Shown here: one piece after another, positions 1 through 10,524 of the stretch
Numbering within the stretch: the first letter of the stretch is position 1
Layout: each line of letters opens with the position of its first letter
Source: Laburnicola sp. R22_1
Lineage: Eukaryota; Ascomycota; Dothideomycetes; Pleosporales; Didymosphaeriaceae
Assembly: GCA_014281115.1 (NCBI GenBank)
Contig: JACONQ010000010.1
Location: 2,294,001-2,358,000 of the forward strand
Direction of reading: 5' to 3'
Length of the DNA: 64,000 nt
The notes under the pieces: model-generated
What the model saw: only the letters and a program-made list of their open reading frames with translations
What the model was told of the DNA's origin: nothing
The model's database searches: none
Made by a program: the position numbers and the translations under genes

Positions 1-2093
1 TCCGTGCGCGTAATGCCCGGATTCGCGTAATGCCCGCGCAACACCAGAAGCGCTCTATCAGCGATCAGGCAATAGAACCACCCACAATCAATATTATCAC
101 GAGATTTTCTAGAGTAGCACTATATCGATGCTTGCGATCAATTTGCACTATCTATATCTATTAGGAAGCTTGACGTTGCGGCCGCGGCGTGTAGATCTGG
201 TCGGGGCAGCAGATGCGCCCTCTGAGGCCTCCCCATTATCTTGAGCATTAACAACACGTTTCTGACGCTTTCTGCTCTGTGGAGCTGGCTAAGAGGCCTT
301 TCTCTTACCCTTTGGGATAGTTGTAGAGCTTTTTCAGCGTCGCGGGCAGACTTCTGGGCAGCGCGCTGAGCTGCCTTTTCAGCCCTCTCTTTCTCCTTTG
401 CCTCCCTAGCTACCTCTCGCGCAACACGCTTCTCCTGCTGGATTTTCTCCTTATATAGCTTAGCTGCCTTCTTTAGCTCTGCTGTCTCTGCTTTTTGAAG
501 CTGCTGCTGCTTATCCTCCTGCTCCTTGATTAATTGACGAACACGTGCCTCCCTTACTTTCCTTAGTGACCATAAGATAGCCCTACTATAATAATCCTAG
601 CGCTATTAAAGGTCTAGAGCTTTGCTCTTCTTCTCACGCTTCTTCTTAATAGATAGCGCCTGCCTAAGCCCATCGTTGTCATGCTTAAGCAGCTCATTTT
701 CAACAGATAGGTGGTGGAGTAATTGACGAAGCTTTTGTGTATCCTTGCTACTTTGATCACTCACTGCAGAGCGTACAAGCCTATCCATCTTTCTCCAATC
801 ATGATCACTAAGCCCTGATGAGGAGCTATTGCCTGATTCTTGATCCTAGGTGAACCTATTAAGGATAGGATCAGGATTAGGTGGCGATATACCTGTGGCT
901 CTAAAAGAGCTCAGGATAGTTGATTCCTTAAAGGAGACCTTCCACGCGTTCCAGAATAGGGGGAAGAAGTCGTTTTGGTGATAGAAACCAGGCCCTGGCT
1001 TCTATGGAGATATCTTGATAGCTCTGCTGAGTAGGCTGTTAAATAAGGCTTAAACATCGCAACGTCGAGAGGCTGAAGCGTATAAGTTAAATAAGGAGGC
1101 AGGATAGCAAGGAGGATCCTATGCTGATCACAGTAGTCGATAAAGTCCATAGTGATGTAGGATCTATGGCTATCTACAATTAAGAGTCGATATAATCGGC
1201 GGGTCTTCTCTTTTGTGCAGCGATCAAATACCTGTTTAAGCTAGGCAAGCCCAATATTGTTGTTCGTCCAGCCAGAGGGTGATAAGGTGATAAAGACTTC
1301 TTGTTCTCCTGCCTTAATATCCTCTACCCAGCTTGATTAGATGCCCTTGTTTGCAGCCTTATAGATGAGGCTTAGCGGCAGAGCTGATCTATTAGCGCAG
1401 ATACATGCTAGGAGCGTAATCTATGCGCGATTGCCATCCTAGAGCGATGCCCTAACCTCCTTCTTCTCCCACATTTGTCTGCTGAATATCCGTTTTGATC
1501 TACCCACGATACCAATCAGGAAGCCTTTTTCGTCCATATTGTAGATATGACGAGGATCTATCTGATACTAATCGATCTTGCTGTGTAGGAGGTTGAAATA
1601 GAGGCGATATTTATCCTCTAAATTAGCTTTGTGGCGATTGCTGTCTATGCCAACTGTCTATTGCGAGATAAGCTGAATGCTGTGTTAGTTGATAAAGCGG
1701 GTAACCTAGCTCTCGCTGACTGGCTCCTTTGCTATAGTAGAGGCGAAGTTCTGTATCATCTCTCTAGTGGGAGGTATATGTCTCTCTGTAAGTCCTTTGA
1801 TATATTGTACGAGCTCCTGCTCTTGCTGTAGGTTGAGTTTCAGCTGGTTGATATTCTTGACCTGCCTGGGGCGCGTTACCCCTCGATGCCTTCGACCCAA
1901 CGTAGATCGTTCAAGCCCATGCCTAGCAGCAACTTCTGTATATAAAAAATCTTCTCCTGGTTCTCGCGATTCTATCTTATCAATCGCAGCCTGATATGGA
2001 TCCATAATGGTGGAGTTATCGCGTGCTGAAGTTAGGGTGTTTTGGTGTTGCGCGGGCATTACGCGAATCCGGGCATTACGCGCACGGACACGG
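1..2093 (-). mobile_element. pogo/Fot1-type DNA transposon, left end cut by the window
   Basis: The first 46 bases of the window are a perfect inverted repeat of 2043-2088. The right end continues five more bases (2089-2093) and is followed by TA at 2094-2095, the duplication expected of Tc1/mariner/pogo elements. The left end therefore lies about five bases outside the window and the full element is about 2.1 kb. Each terminal repeat contains a 12-bp motif (GCGTAATGCCCG) twice, a plausible transposase binding site. The interior encodes a pogo-family transposase on the minus strand. A relative with a similar repeat layout lies at 6788-8896. Family assignment is firm; the exact left end is inferred. 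Confidence 0.9.
148..2005 (-). pseudogene. pogo/Fot1-type transposase, broken
   Basis: The frame starts at an ATG (2005-2003) and ends near a TAG at 148-150. Recognisable in order are an N-terminal helix-turn-helix segment ending in RSTLGRRHRG, a CENP-B-like segment (LTERHIPPTREMI), the first DDE strand (YNMDEKGFLIG, minus strand near 1520), the second (LLIVDSHRSY, near 1160) and the third (TLQPLDVAMFKP, near 1060), then a basic coiled-coil C-terminus rich in K, E and A (150-790). Several TAG/TAA codons interrupt the frame where the sister copy at 6877-8744 has glutamine or tryptophan codons, and the second strand reads DSHRSY rather than DGHRSH. The protein would bind the terminal repeats and cut DNA, but this copy cannot make it whole. 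Confidence 0.85.
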
Positions 2094-2095
2094 TA

Positions 2096-2694
2096 TCTAC
2101 AAAAGCAGAACACAAACGTGTAGCGCGGCATTCTCTCTCATCCTGCATGTGCCGCATACAAGGCTGCAGTAGAAAAGAAAAGCTTCCCCACAAAAACTCC
2201 CGCATGATTAGCGTCACTTGCAAGCAGGAACGGGAAGGATCTGCTTGCGGTTGCGGCCCTGATAGAGAGATTTTCCTTCTCTGAACATGAGAGACAGCTC
2301 GGTTGCGCATTCATTTCTTTCCCCGTCAGTTGACCGTTGAACAGGATACATGAGTCATGTGAGAACTTCGTTAGGACAGTCGACTGCGCATCTCTTCGTA
2401 TGTGTCTCGGCTAGTATACAAATGGAGGTCTGGCACGGACAGGTAGTTCCCCCACGTGCGTATACGAATCAGCTTGTCAAGCGAACACATGCGTCGCGGC
2501 TGTACGCGACCGCTGCGCCAGCCATGCAGGAGTCGAGTCCCCCCCCACAGGAGCCGTGACTTATCACGTCCAAATACCGCACCGGTATATGAAAAGACTG
2601 AGTGCTGGAGCCCAAGCTGCCGAAGTGGCCGGATCCTTTTCTTCTACCGCCGCGCTGGTAACTTCATCTCGTTGAATTGGTCGCGCGAAAAGAA
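2096..2694. other. Intergenic, upstream of the permease gene
   Basis: Between the transposon end and the permease start there are only short open frames without family features. The stretch presumably contains the permease promoter. I see no clear TATA box, tRNA or repeat. Confidence 0.5.
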
Positions 2695-4563
2695 ATGGCC
2701 ATGGACAAGGATTTGGAGCTGACGACTCAGGCCGGGGAGGTCGACGGGGCCGCTGCTCAGGAGGCTGCAGATGACGAACAGAGAAAAGCGCAGCACGCGC
2801 ATCAGGGCGGCACTCTTGAAGTAAGCACTCCCAGCACTCACTGAATTGCGATCAACGTCTTATCTGTCTTACAGCGCTATATCAACCTTATTTCGACAAT
2901 CAATTTCTCGTTCGTGCTGCAGTGCTCTTGGGAAGCCGCTGCGGTTACTTTTCGGTTCGCGCTTAGCAATGGCGGCCCAGCGTCTATTGTTTACGGCAGC
3001 ATTCTGTCGGGGTTTGGTACCACGCTGGTAGCTACCTCACTGGCTGAAATGGCGTCCATGTAAGCGCTGTATTTCGGAGATTTTCCAAGTCTCGCAGGGG
3101 CAGCTGGTCGCTGACGCCGCGTAGGGATCCAACGGTCGGAGCCCAGTATCGCTGGTCAGCTACCTTTGCCCCAAGATGGAACCGATTCTTCGGCCTGATG
3201 CAGGGTATGTTCAGCCTTTCTAGGGTGCTACGTCAAACATATGGAGACTCATTGTGGACTGAATCACCCTGGGATAAACAATACTGGCTCCAAACTTTTA
3301 GCTTTGGGCTGTATGCTTATATGAACTTTCTGACCCCTCGCAGGATGGATCACTGTCTTTGCATGGATATGCTCCTGCACTTCTAATCCGGCCTTGATAT
3401 CAAATGTAATTACAGGGCTCGTCATCTTCAACAACCCGGACTACGTACCTCAACGATGGCATACAACATTGTTGATGTGGGCAATCACATCCCTGCCGTT
3501 TTTTGCCAACTTCTGGTTTCGAAAGTTGCTCAATCCATTTGAAGCTGTCGGCGCCGTCTTGCATGTGGTGTTCTTCATTGTCAGCATCATTACTCTTGTT
3601 GTTCTTGCACCACGAAGCTCTGCCGACTATGTATTCCACACTCTCACGCGCGACAGTGGATGGACCCAACCGGTCGTAGCCTGGGGAATCGGTCTTCTCA
3701 CAGTAACGTATCCTCTGACAGGTACTACTCCGCCTCACATTATTCCCGCTCAAGTAACTTACACTAAGCCAGGTTTCGACGGAGTCATGCACATGTCTGA
3801 TGAAGTCAAGAAGACTCGCATACGCGTCCCTCGCTCGATGATCCTATCGGTAGTCTTCAACGCAGTCATGCAATTCGCCTTCATGACGACGGTGCTCTTC
3901 ACCATCGGCGACGTCGACCTCGTAACCGCCGACCCGCTCCCCATCATCCAAGTGTACTACCAAGCGACCGGCTCCAAGAAAGCAACCAATGTCTTCGTCA
4001 TCATGATCTGCATCGTCATCTTCGTCTCCTTCTTCAACATCTTTGCCTCCGTCTCGCGTCTCATCTGGGCTTTCTCCCGCGACAATGGCCTCCCATTCTC
4101 AGCCACTTTCGCGAAAGTCCACCCTACGTTGAAGATGCCACTCAACGCGTTGCTGCTACTAGGCGCTTGTCTATGCATCCTCTCCGTGATCAACATAGGC
4201 AGCACCACCGCCTTCAACGCCTTCATCTCGCTGCCCGCCATAGGAGGTTACATATCCTACTTCATCCCCATCCTATTCCTCTTCATGCGGCGCATCTCAA
4301 CCACGCATCCCACGCCCATCCCATGGGGACCTTTCAGGCTCGGAAAGTGGGGTCCGTATATCAACATCGGGGCAATGATTTACATCCTCTTCGTCTTTGC
4401 TTGGTTGCCGCTGCCGAGCTTCCGACCTGTTACTGAGGAGACGATGAATTATGCGGGACCGATTATGGGGGCTATTATTCTGTTTGCTGTGGGTGATTGG
4501 TGTGTTTCTGGGAGGAAGAGGTTTAAGGTTCCGGTTTTGAGGTCGCGCTCGGATTGGGAGTAG
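2695..4563 (+). CDS. APC-superfamily amino-acid/choline permease
   Basis: Five exons: 2695-2820, 2875-3059, 3125-3204, 3344-3721 and 3773-4563, giving 519 residues. All four introns have GT..AG ends and phases that fit (0, 2, 1, 1). The 51-bp fourth intron is a multiple of three, so the frame reads through it, but removing it restores the conserved run PLTGFDGVMHMSDE. The start at 2695 gives MAMDKD; a second in-frame ATG follows at 2701. Family landmarks are SWEAAAVTFRFALSNGGPAS near the first membrane segment, MDPTVGAQYRWSA, WICSCTSNPALISN, and VSRLIWAFSRDNGLPFS. About twelve hydrophobic segments are visible. It resembles the fungal choline (Hnm1-like) and GABA (Uga4-like) transporter group of the plasma membrane; the substrate cannot be told from sequence. 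The gene stands alone between two transposon regions and shows no premature stop. Confidence 0.92.
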
Positions 4564-5177
4564 GCGTGGGTTATGATGCTGCTTGTGGGCAGGATGGTGA
4601 ATTTTGACGAGGATGAGATGACGAAGTGCGGCGAGGCACTGGTACGACCGCTTGGTCAGCAGTGGTCTGTATATGGACGCGATTGCTGCAACGAGGTGGA
4701 TACGTGCGTTGACGAAAGCCACTTGCAGACAGATGAGGGCACAGGTAGGAAGGATGTTGTGTTCATATTCATCAGTATTGCAACTTGCATTGCAGAGCTA
4801 CTCAGTAATAATTTAAAAGAAAGCAAATGCTTCTCGGGTTGCTTCACGAAGTTCTAAAGTCTTGCAGTGCATATGATGAAAAAGCTAGAACCATATGTTC
4901 CCCAGGATATGTTTCACTGGGCATTAAACAACTCAGGATAGAAATCCTAAGAGACGCACTTGACTTCACCGGGTGCAGGCTATTACAATCAATTGTTTAA
5001 GCATCTGCGAAGCGGGGTCTAAACTGCCTACCTAGGTCTAATACGAACAATGTCCCTATCGCACACACATTCGCGATGCTGCCTTCCATCTTAATTCTCT
5101 TTGCCTTGATTTGTTAAGAAATCCAGTGTCAATTGCAAAGACGGCCTCAGGAACTACCTCAGTATTGCTGCCATTTT
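4564..5177. other. Intergenic, 3' of the permease gene
   Basis: No open frame here has family features. Base composition drifts towards AT after 4780. The 49-bp repeat cluster begins at its right edge. Confidence 0.5.
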
Positions 5178-5714
5178 CTCACCGGAAGCTTGGCTAGACT
5201 GCTCGTCGGGGCTAAAGATTGCAGTGAAGTGCCTCGCTGCCTAGTCGCCCGCTACATATAACCTTGGTATTGGTGTACTTTCTCACCGGAACCTTGGCTG
5301 GAGCTGCTCGTCGGGGCTAAAGATTGCAGTGCAGTTTCCATGATACAGGTCGGTATGTTACCTAAGGTAGCGTTTGCAGCTAGCGAATTGTACATATGTT
5401 GGTACTAAAGCTCAGCCAACAATGGCTCTCAGCCTCGTTGCCTATCAAGGTACTATAATCAGGTAGCTAACTTCGGTTCAGGGGCATTTCCTCACCGGAA
5501 GCTTGGCTGGACTGCTCGTCGGGGCTAAAAATTGCAGTGTAACGGCCACCACTGTGGACCCGCGGTCCCACCGGAAGCTTGGCTAGACTCCTTCGTTGGG
5601 GCTAAAGATTGCAGTGCACAGTGGTCACATGAGAAAGTGGTGGTGGTCTCATCGGAACGTGATCGTGGTCTTACGGTTGGCCATTAAAGCTCGTTGGGGA
5701 TAATAATTCCAGTG
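5178..5714 (+). repeat. Cluster of a 49-bp interspersed direct repeat (four good copies, one degenerate)
   Basis: Copies lie at 5178-5226, 5282-5331, 5491-5539 and 5567-5616, all in the same orientation. Each starts with CACCGGAA(G/C)CTTGGCT and ends with GGGGCTAAAGATTGCAGTG or a one- or two-base variant. A degenerate fifth copy at 5648-5714 keeps the start (TCATCGGAAC) and the end (GTTGGGGATAATAATTCCAG). Spacers are 27-159 bp and mostly unrelated, although the first and second share GCCTCG(C/T)TGCCTA. I do not recognise the unit. No coding potential is visible. It is not tandem in the strict sense and lies in GC-balanced DNA that does not show RIP. Confidence 0.85.
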
Positions 5715-5851
5715 CATTCTTCGATTAGGCAACCTCTCCACGAGCGGCTCACAGAAATACACCCGGCCTATTCATAGTCCATGCATTCGCATCGAAAACC
5801 CAGTAAGTAATAGACCTATTCACAAAACTTATTCATACAATGTATATCTGT

Positions 5852-6360
5852 TCAAAGTATATTCAATTTGCCATCAAAAACGCAATAATAGGTCGCAGCC
5901 TCGCCTCCGTCCCCATCCCCGCCTCCCAACTCTCCACCCCCCTTAAAAAATTGCAGTCTCCTCCCCAACCACTCGCTTGAAGTCTCGATCTTCCCCTCTA
6001 CTTCCTCGCTGCCCACAACCTTATCAACCAAACCCCCCTCCACCCTTTTTCTGCTTCATCTTCACGTCATACTTCGACCGCGAGATATACACCAGACTAT
6101 ACCTCACCATAACCCTTTTTGTCAACGCCTTGAAACGCTTTTATGTGTCAACAACAGCAGGAGGGATAACTGCTATTATTGTCATCTTTTTATTAGAAAC
6201 CCGTTAGTCGCAAAAAAAAAAAACCCCCCATACCTCACCATATGCTCCTGCTCTTTAGGCGGCGCAACAACCCGATGTAAAATACTCCTCAGAATGCCAG
6301 CGCAATCCTCAAGAGTCAGCTTCGCGATATGTGCATCCTCCACCCCGGTTGCGTAAAGGA
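5852..6360 (-). pseudogene. Relic of an unidentified protein-coding gene
   Basis: On the minus strand 6360-6240 reads as a credible exon (containing GVEDAHIAKLTLEDCAGILR and RVVAPPKEQEHM) followed by GTGAGG, a possible splice donor. A second stretch, 6085-5852, reads as a charged, glycine-rich tail (LVDKVVGSEEVEGKIETSS and CVFDGKLNIL before a stop) but needs a frame change after a KKGGGG run. The start of the gene is missing and a repeat fragment lies between the two parts. I do not recognise the family; both stretches could come from one truncated gene or from none. Confidence 0.3.
6150..6215 (+). repeat. Less-mutated copy of a repeat found in the AT-rich block
   Basis: The segment containing TAACTGCTATTATTGTCATC and TTTTTATTAGAAACCCGTTA matches 16598-16650 (TAACTACTATTATTATAATA, TTTTTATTAGAAACCTCTTA) and the reverse complement of 17100-17160. 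The differences are mostly C to T or G to A in the distant copies. It is probably the core of the foldback-type repeat described at 16441-16798. Confidence 0.6.
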
Positions 6361-6787
6361 ATATAACGTTACATCGCCTCCTAAAGCTTTAATGAAAAGG
6401 AGCACGCCGCGGATGCACAAAAGCTGGCGTTGTCAACAGTGTGATCACTGACATATAATAATTGTTACAACTAATATATTATTGTTAGTAGAAGTGCCAA
6501 TTTTTTTAGGTAATATATAACTTATAAGCAGCTAAACTAAAGTTTAATAACGTGGTTCACCAGCGAGTGACCCACACCAGTGAGCGCGCCACCTTTGCCA
6601 AGACCCCACCAAACCATTTCATTCATTATCAGACTGCGTCGCAACACTACTTGAAAATATATACTGAGTTAATGCATCTGATTCAGATTCTTCCTCTTTA
6701 ACTCCCTGGCAGGTTTGCGCATTGTGTCCAGGTTGCCTGCAGATGCCACAACGCCGTTGAGTTGATGGCCCTGTTGCAGCGCGACTA

Positions 6788-8896
6788 CTGTGTCCGTGCA
6801 CTCAACGCCCGGATTCAGTCAACGCCCCGCTGAACGCAAACCACCCCAAATTTCAACACGCCATAACGCCACCAATATGAGCTCAATTGAGGCTGCAATT
6901 AAAGAAATAGAATCGCTAAGGTCAGAAGAATCTTTCTCTTATACTAAGATCGCTAGCAAGCATGGCGTTGATCGAAGTACGCTGTCGCGAAGGCACCAAG
7001 CGATTCAAACGACGCGTGCAACTGCGGGGTTTAACCGACGGAAACTCAGTCCCTAACAAGAGCAGGAGCTTGTACAATACATTGAAGGGCTTACAGCGCG
7101 TCACTTGCCACCCACAAGAGAGATGATACGAAATTTCGCGTCAACAATAGCCAAGGAGCCAGTGAGCGAGAGCTGGGTTACTCGCTTCATCAACCGACAC
7201 AACATCCATCTGATCTCTCGATAGGCAGCTGGTATGGACAGCAATCGCCACCAAGCCAACTCAGGGGATAAATACAGCCTGTATTTTGATCTCCTGGGTG
7301 CCAAAATCAAGGAATATGACATCGAGCCTCGTCACACGTATAATATGGATGAAAAAGGCTTCTTAATTGGTATTACTAGCCGATTAAAACGAGTGTTCAG
7401 CAGACGAATGTGGGAGAATAAGGAGGTTATAGCATCTCTCCAAGATGGCTCTCGTGAATGGATTACCCTCCTAGCGTGTGTTTGCGCTGATGGATTAGTC
7501 TTGCCGCTAAGCCTTATCTATTAGGCTACTAACAAGGCTATACAATCAAGCTGGGTAGAGGATATTAAGGCAGGAAAGCACTTAGTACACATTTCCTCGT
7601 CGCCTTCAGGCTGGACAAACAACAATATCGGCCTTGCCTGGCTTAAACAGGTGTTTGATCGCTACACCAAGGCAAAAGCTCAACGGTCTTACCGGTTACT
7701 CATCCTTGATGGCCATAGATCTCACGTTACTATGGATTTTATCGACTATTGCGACCGTAACAGGATACTCCTAGCCATCTTCCCCCCTCATTCAACCCAC
7801 ACGCTTCAGCCACTTGATGTGGTTCTATTTAAGCCTCTATCAACTGCGTACTCAAAGGAGCTATCAGATCACCTCCACCAGAGCCAGGGACTCCTCCCTA
7901 TTAAGAAAGGGGACTTCTTCCCTCTATTCTGGGAGGCCTGGACGAGCTCTTTAAGGAGGAGACGATACTTAAGTCTTTTGAAGCAACAGGCATATCACCA
8001 TTCAACCCAGAGGTTATACTCAAAAGGTTCACCAACACTACCCTAGATGAGCAGGAATCGCGAGAGAGCTCTACGTCAGTACTCAGCGGATCTAACTGGC
8101 GTAAACTAGACCGCCTTGTACGATCTGCAGTAGAAGATCAGAGTAGCAAGGACGCGCAGAAGCTTAGCCGCTCACTCCACCACATCTCAGTTCAAAATGA
8201 GTTACTTCACCATGAGATTGCTGGGTTAAGAGAGGCTCTTACTACGAAAAAGAAGCACAAGAAGAAGGGAAAACCTCTAGATCTGCAACAACGTCAAGAG
8301 TACTATGGGGGCGGTTTTCTGGTCACCAAGGAAGGTTAGGAGGCTCGCGTACGTCAGTCTGTAAAGGAACAAGAGGAGAAGGAGCAGAAGCTTCAAAAAG
8401 CTGAGAAGGCTGAGTTGAAGAAGGCAGCTAAGCTATGCAAGGAGAAAATTGCAGAGGAGAAGCGTGTGGCGAGGGAGGCAGCCAAGGTAGCCAAGGAGAA
8501 GGAGAAGGCTGAGAAGGCAGCAGAGCGTGCTCGCCAGAGAGAAGCTCGCGACGATGCAAAAGCTCTACAATCTACCCAAAAGGGTAAGAGAAAGGCCTCG
8601 CAGCCATCTATACAGAGCAACAAGCGTCAGAAACGCGTAGTTAATACTATAACTACTCAGGAGGCTTTAGGTGCCGCATCAGCAGCTCCACCTAAGACCA
8701 CGCGGCACGGCCGCAACGTTAAGCTTCCAAGTAAATATAAGTAGCACAGGTGAATCGGAAGCATCAAAATAGTACTCTACTACAAAATCTCGTAATAATA
8801 GCGATTTTGTGTGGCTCTGCAGCCTTATTTTAGTTAAGCTGCTATGGTGTTCAGCGGGGCGTTGACTGAATCCGGGCGTTGAGTGCACGGACACAG
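6788..8896 (+). mobile_element. Nested pogo/Fot1-type DNA transposon with perfect 48-bp TIRs
   Basis: Positions 6788-6835 and 8849-8896 are perfect inverted repeats (outer end CTGTGTCCGTGCACTC), flanked by TA at 6786-6787 and 8897-8898. The 2109-bp element sits inside the transposase gene of the Fot-type element at 6550-10524, so it arrived later. Identical TIRs and only a few coding lesions suggest a fairly recent insertion. The layout is close to that of the element at 1-2093 but the sequence is a separate subfamily: CAACGCCC replaces TAATGCCC in the TIR. Confidence 0.96.
6877..8744 (+). pseudogene. pogo/Fot1-type transposase, nearly intact but broken
   Basis: The frame starts at ATG 6877 (SSIEAAIKEIESL) and ends at TAG 8742-8744. 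Helix-turn-helix (GVDRSTLSRRHQAI), CENP-B-like segment (LTARHLPPTREMIRN), DDE strands YNMDEKGFLIG (near 7347), LLILDGHRSH (near 7702) and THTLQPLDVVLFKP (near 7797), and a long Lys/Glu/Ala coiled coil (8390-8560) are all visible. Four in-frame stops interrupt it: 7054-7056 (TAA), 7222-7224, 7522-7524 and 8337-8339 (all TAG). Each stands where a glutamine codon fits, that is a CpA to TpA change. One frameshift lies near 7940-7950, where a family motif (EATGISPFNPE) continues in another frame. The catalytic triad itself is preserved. Confidence 0.92.
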
Positions 8897-10524
8897 TAGT
8901 ACCTAACAACTGTTTACCCTTCTTCTGTCCACCAGCGTCCTTAGGAGTGGCTAGCTGAGATCCCTCTGCTACTATAAGTGATCCCTAATGCTGGATATAC
9001 CTCCTTTTACGCGATTTTCGCCTTGTAGTCTCCTTAATTGTCTTGCAAAGGCCTGCAATTTCATCCAACACTAGTACCTAACTATGCATTGCACTTAGAG
9101 CGCCTTTTTTAAGCTTCTTAAGCACCTGCATAGTTGAAGTTAGTAATAAATCGAAGTAATCTCTAATTCTCTTGCGAACTAGTATTAATTGCGCCTCAAA
9201 TTCGCGTAGGTTACTTAGTGTTTTAGACTCCTAGGTGGTAGGCTCTTCAATGGGCAGACTAGGTGTACGGATGCGGATGTCAAGGTGCTACAACACCTCC
9301 TCTGGATTCAATAGGACTAGCCCAGCACCGCGAAAACCACCCTTAATTGTCTCTACAGAGAAAACCTTCAAAAACGCGGTTTTAAAGGCTGGGAGGAACT
9401 CAATCTTTATAATATGGGTTATTAGCTAACGCGCTAAGCCCAAGATCTCAGCACTATATGCCTTCTTTAGCGGGGAGAAACAGCCCACATCTAACAGCTG
9501 TAGCAGGTATAACAAATATGGCGGCATATAGAGAGTAATAATCTTATGTTCCTTGCAGTAATCCTAAAACTCAATTAAGTTATAGCTCTTATAGCTGTTA
9601 ATAACTAGCAGCTAATAGGTTCCTTTAGCGCGTCCCTTTATATGCGCGTTAAAGTGTTTTAACTACGTAATACCAAGCTTGTTGTTTGTCCAGCCGTTCT
9701 CGCTAACAGCGATTACCCAATTGCCAGGAATTGACGCGTCTTCGTACCAGGTGGAGATGTGACGCTTGCCGGCGTAGATAATAAAGGGAGGGATTGCCCA
9801 TCTAGCAGCGCAGATACCCTAGATCACTATAATCCACTAGCGGTCGCCTGGCTATATCAATTTGGGTTTCGCACGCCTCTCTAATGCTGTGACCACAAGC
9901 TGAGACCCTATAACCCCTATTAGGAAGCCTGATTTATCAAAGTTATAGGTGTCCTTATCCGTAATGCCGTACTTGACTTTGATGCCCTCTACAAGCTTAA
10001 ACCACGCGTTTATAACCTTAGGATCTTTCTATTGTGCCCTCTAGTTGTTGTATAACTAAGACCAACGCGTTTTAACTTCACGTCTGCGCTTAATAAACCT
10101 ATCTGTCTAGTTAATACTAATAGGTGGCTTTCCTCTCTGTAAACGTAGTAAATTAGCCATTGTGCATATTATAAGCTTTGTAGGAGGGAATCCACGCGTG
10201 TCCAGCTCAATTATATAATTAATAAGCGCCTGCTTCTTAAGGAGAGTAAAATTCTTTAATTTAGGTGGGTTATCGCGTCGTGCAGTTGTTCCGTTGCGTC
10301 TTCGATTAAGCGTTCTGCGATTAACGTTATACAGCCCTACTGCTGCTCGCTTCATAAGATTTAGGTCTTGTTTAATAGCTCTAATAGCAATAAGTAACCA
10401 AGCTTTATTAGATGGCTTAGAAGACATAGTAGGTGGTTGTATTATAATGGTATTGTTGGTGATAGTGGGGTCTTGGCAAAGGTGGCGCGCTTACTAGTGT
10501 AGGTTACTCGCTAGTGAACCACGT

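Larger units (their letters stand above)
5715..6549. other. Intergenic with a gene relic and a repeat fragment
   Basis: This stretch contains a possible coding relic on the minus strand (5852-6360) and, at about 6150-6215, a segment that also occurs in AT-mutated form at 16585-16645 and, reversed, at 17095-17170. A run of 12 A followed by 6 C lies near 6213-6230. From 6420 onward the sequence becomes AT-rich up to the transposon end at 6550. Confidence 0.5.
6619..10427 (-). pseudogene. Fot-type transposase with C-terminal zinc knuckle, interrupted
   Basis: The frame starts at ATG 10427-10425 with a helix-turn-helix-like region (NVNRRTLNRRRNGTTARR) and a CENP-B-like segment (LDTRGFPPTKLI). 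Downstream on the minus strand follow the first DDE strand (YNFDKSGFLIGV, near 9930), a WTNNKLGIT segment, the second strand (LLVINSYKSY, near 9590, Asp lost) and LLQLLDVGCFSPLKKAYS (near 9510). The part between 8899 and 10107 has many TAA/TAG stops. The C-terminal part lies beyond the inserted element (6619-6786) and keeps an intact knuckle CGICRQPGHNAQTC (C-x2-C-x4-H-x4-C). Removing the insert and one TA restores the frame exactly from the basic linker into the knuckle, so both parts belong to one gene. Confidence 0.9.
6550..10524 (-). mobile_element. Fot-type (zinc-knuckle) DNA transposon, split by a younger element
   Basis: The left end from 6550 (ACGTGGTTCACCAGCG) and the right end up to 10524 are inverted repeats of about 59 bp with five differences, flanked by TA at 6548-6549 and 10525-10526. 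The five differences are all C to T or G to A, and all lie on the right arm. Without the inserted element at 6788-8896 and one TA copy, the element would be about 1.86 kb, the usual size for this group. It encodes a minus-strand transposase with a C-terminal CCHC zinc knuckle. Its TIR interior (CCACCTTTGCCAAGACC) resembles that of the element at 17656-19868. Confidence 0.93.

Noticed and set aside
3394..3792. Open frames on the opposite strand of the permease gene
   Set aside because: They mirror the strong coding frame of the permease exons and have no family features.
5178..5714. CRISPR-like array
   Set aside because: Repeats with spacers resemble an array at first sight, but the unit is 49 bp, spacing is irregular (27-159 bp), there are no cas genes, and the genes around it have introns (eukaryote).
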